A stretch of 64,000 nucleotides of DNA from Epiperipatus broadwayi (lineage: Eukaryota; Onychophora; Udeonychophora; Euonychophora; Peripatidae). The notes below the pieces were generated by a model, which saw nothing but the letters and a program-made list of their open reading frames with translations, was not told the DNA's origin and made no database searches. Positions 63,306 through 64,000 of this stretch are shown here, in pieces (position 1 is the stretch's first letter; each line of letters begins with the position of its first letter). Made by a program: the position numbers and the translations under genes. The stretch is taken from the NCBI GenBank assembly GCA_028023455.1, contig JAQFVV010006312.1, positions 3,395,835 to 3,459,834 on the forward strand, read 5' to 3'.

Positions 63306-64000
63306 AATTTCAATATTTTCAACACTTTATAATAGTACTATAATAGATTTTATGCAATAAAAAAGTTCATAATTCACTTAAAATCAGGATTTCCCTATTT
63401 TATATACACAGATTAAATTTTACAAGATTATAATCTAAATCTGTTCAAACATTATAGATGCATATATTATGCATGTTGTTGTTTTTGCATTTAAATGACA
63501 TTCTATTTTTGCTTTTTAAAAAAAGAGTATGTAATCAATTAATCATTTAGTGGCAAGTTTATTTTTAAAAGATAAGTTATAGCAATTGGCACAATTAAAT
63601 TTGACAATTAAAATCTGATTTTTAATTATAATTAACAATTTAAAATTTATGTAATGTGATCTGAAATTAATGTGATGCAAAACAATGAAATTTGATTTTT
63701 AAACAGAATTGAAAATTAAAGACAAAAATAAGAATTTAATTTTTAATTGTTAGTTTTAATTAAATTTTGTCCAACAGTGGTGAGTGGTGTCTTTTTATTA
63801 TCGTAAGTCTAAGTTCTTATTTTTATTTTAAACTTTTAGTTTACTCTAACAGAGAAGAAAAAAACATTAAGGAAATGAATTTCTTTGGAAACAAAAATTT
63901 CAATTTTATATTGCTTAGCACAATCAGAAGGATCAACAGCAATTGGAAAACATTTAGTTTAAGCAAGTCCACGATAAGTGCAATTAAAAAAAAATGAAGT
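63306..64000. other. 0.7 kb AT-rich, no gene recognised
   Basis: No coding block, tRNA or repeat family member was identified to the end of the window. Confidence 0.4.

Overview
This is a stretch of AT-rich invertebrate (metazoan) nuclear DNA, roughly three quarters A+T by eye. It is almost entirely non-coding and repeat-laden. There are no prokaryote-style gene arrays. One host coding exon is recognisable, in a background of degraded retrotransposons, DNA transposons, tRNA-derived SINEs and long ATT/AT microsatellites. The exon (40,443-40,606, minus strand) encodes homeodomain residues 1-46 of a DMBX-type paired-class homeobox gene. It ends at the 46/47 intron position usual in that class. 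From general knowledge, DMBX is found in cnidarians and many bilaterians but is missing from Drosophila and C. elegans, so those lineages are unlikely; I cannot name the species. No second exon was found, so most of the window is probably intron or gene flank.

Layout. 0.6-2.4 kb: degenerate plus-strand LINE (called family A here) ending in an ATT/TAA tract. 2.4-8.1 kb: nothing recognised. 8.1-10.5 kb: Penelope-like element (PLE) pieces in opposite orientations, one interrupted by a non-coding repeat (called R1) and the other a 5'-truncated GIY-YIG fragment with a perfect 12-bp target-site duplication. 11.1-12.6 kb: microsatellites, a LINE-like 3' end and a ~316-bp tandem duplication. 18.3 kb: short SINE. 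18.9-21.1 kb: unusually CpG-containing unique sequence. 23.4 kb: tiny RTE 3' end with perfect 10-bp duplications. 27.8-28.2 kb: R1 copies. 29.8-36.1 kb: head-to-tail minus-strand array of family A pieces, each ending in a trinucleotide tract. 36.27-39.27 kb: nearly intact 5'-truncated plus-strand family A copy. 40.4 kb: DMBX exon. 42.4 kb: fold-back element. 46.65-49.31 kb: degenerate RTE LINE carrying a nested SINE. 50.06-51.13 kb: hAT deletion derivative with terminal inverted repeats and 8-bp duplications. 55.4 kb: third SINE. 59.4 and 63.2 kb: long hairpins. 60.7-62.3 kb: inverted cluster of R1 copies.

How it fits together. Family A has an ORF1 with a gag-like zinc knuckle, an ORF2 with APE endonuclease, RT and a C-terminal CCHC motif, and a 3' end with AATAAA followed by a TAA-type tail. 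Most of the long ATT tracts in the window sit exactly at such 3' ends. The minus-strand array, where each new element begins at or near the tail of the previous one, suggests that family A tails seed microsatellites and may also be preferred insertion targets. The three SINEs share one tRNA-like head and an almost tail-less body of about 100 bp. All functional statements are read from hand translation and motif recognition; no database search was possible.
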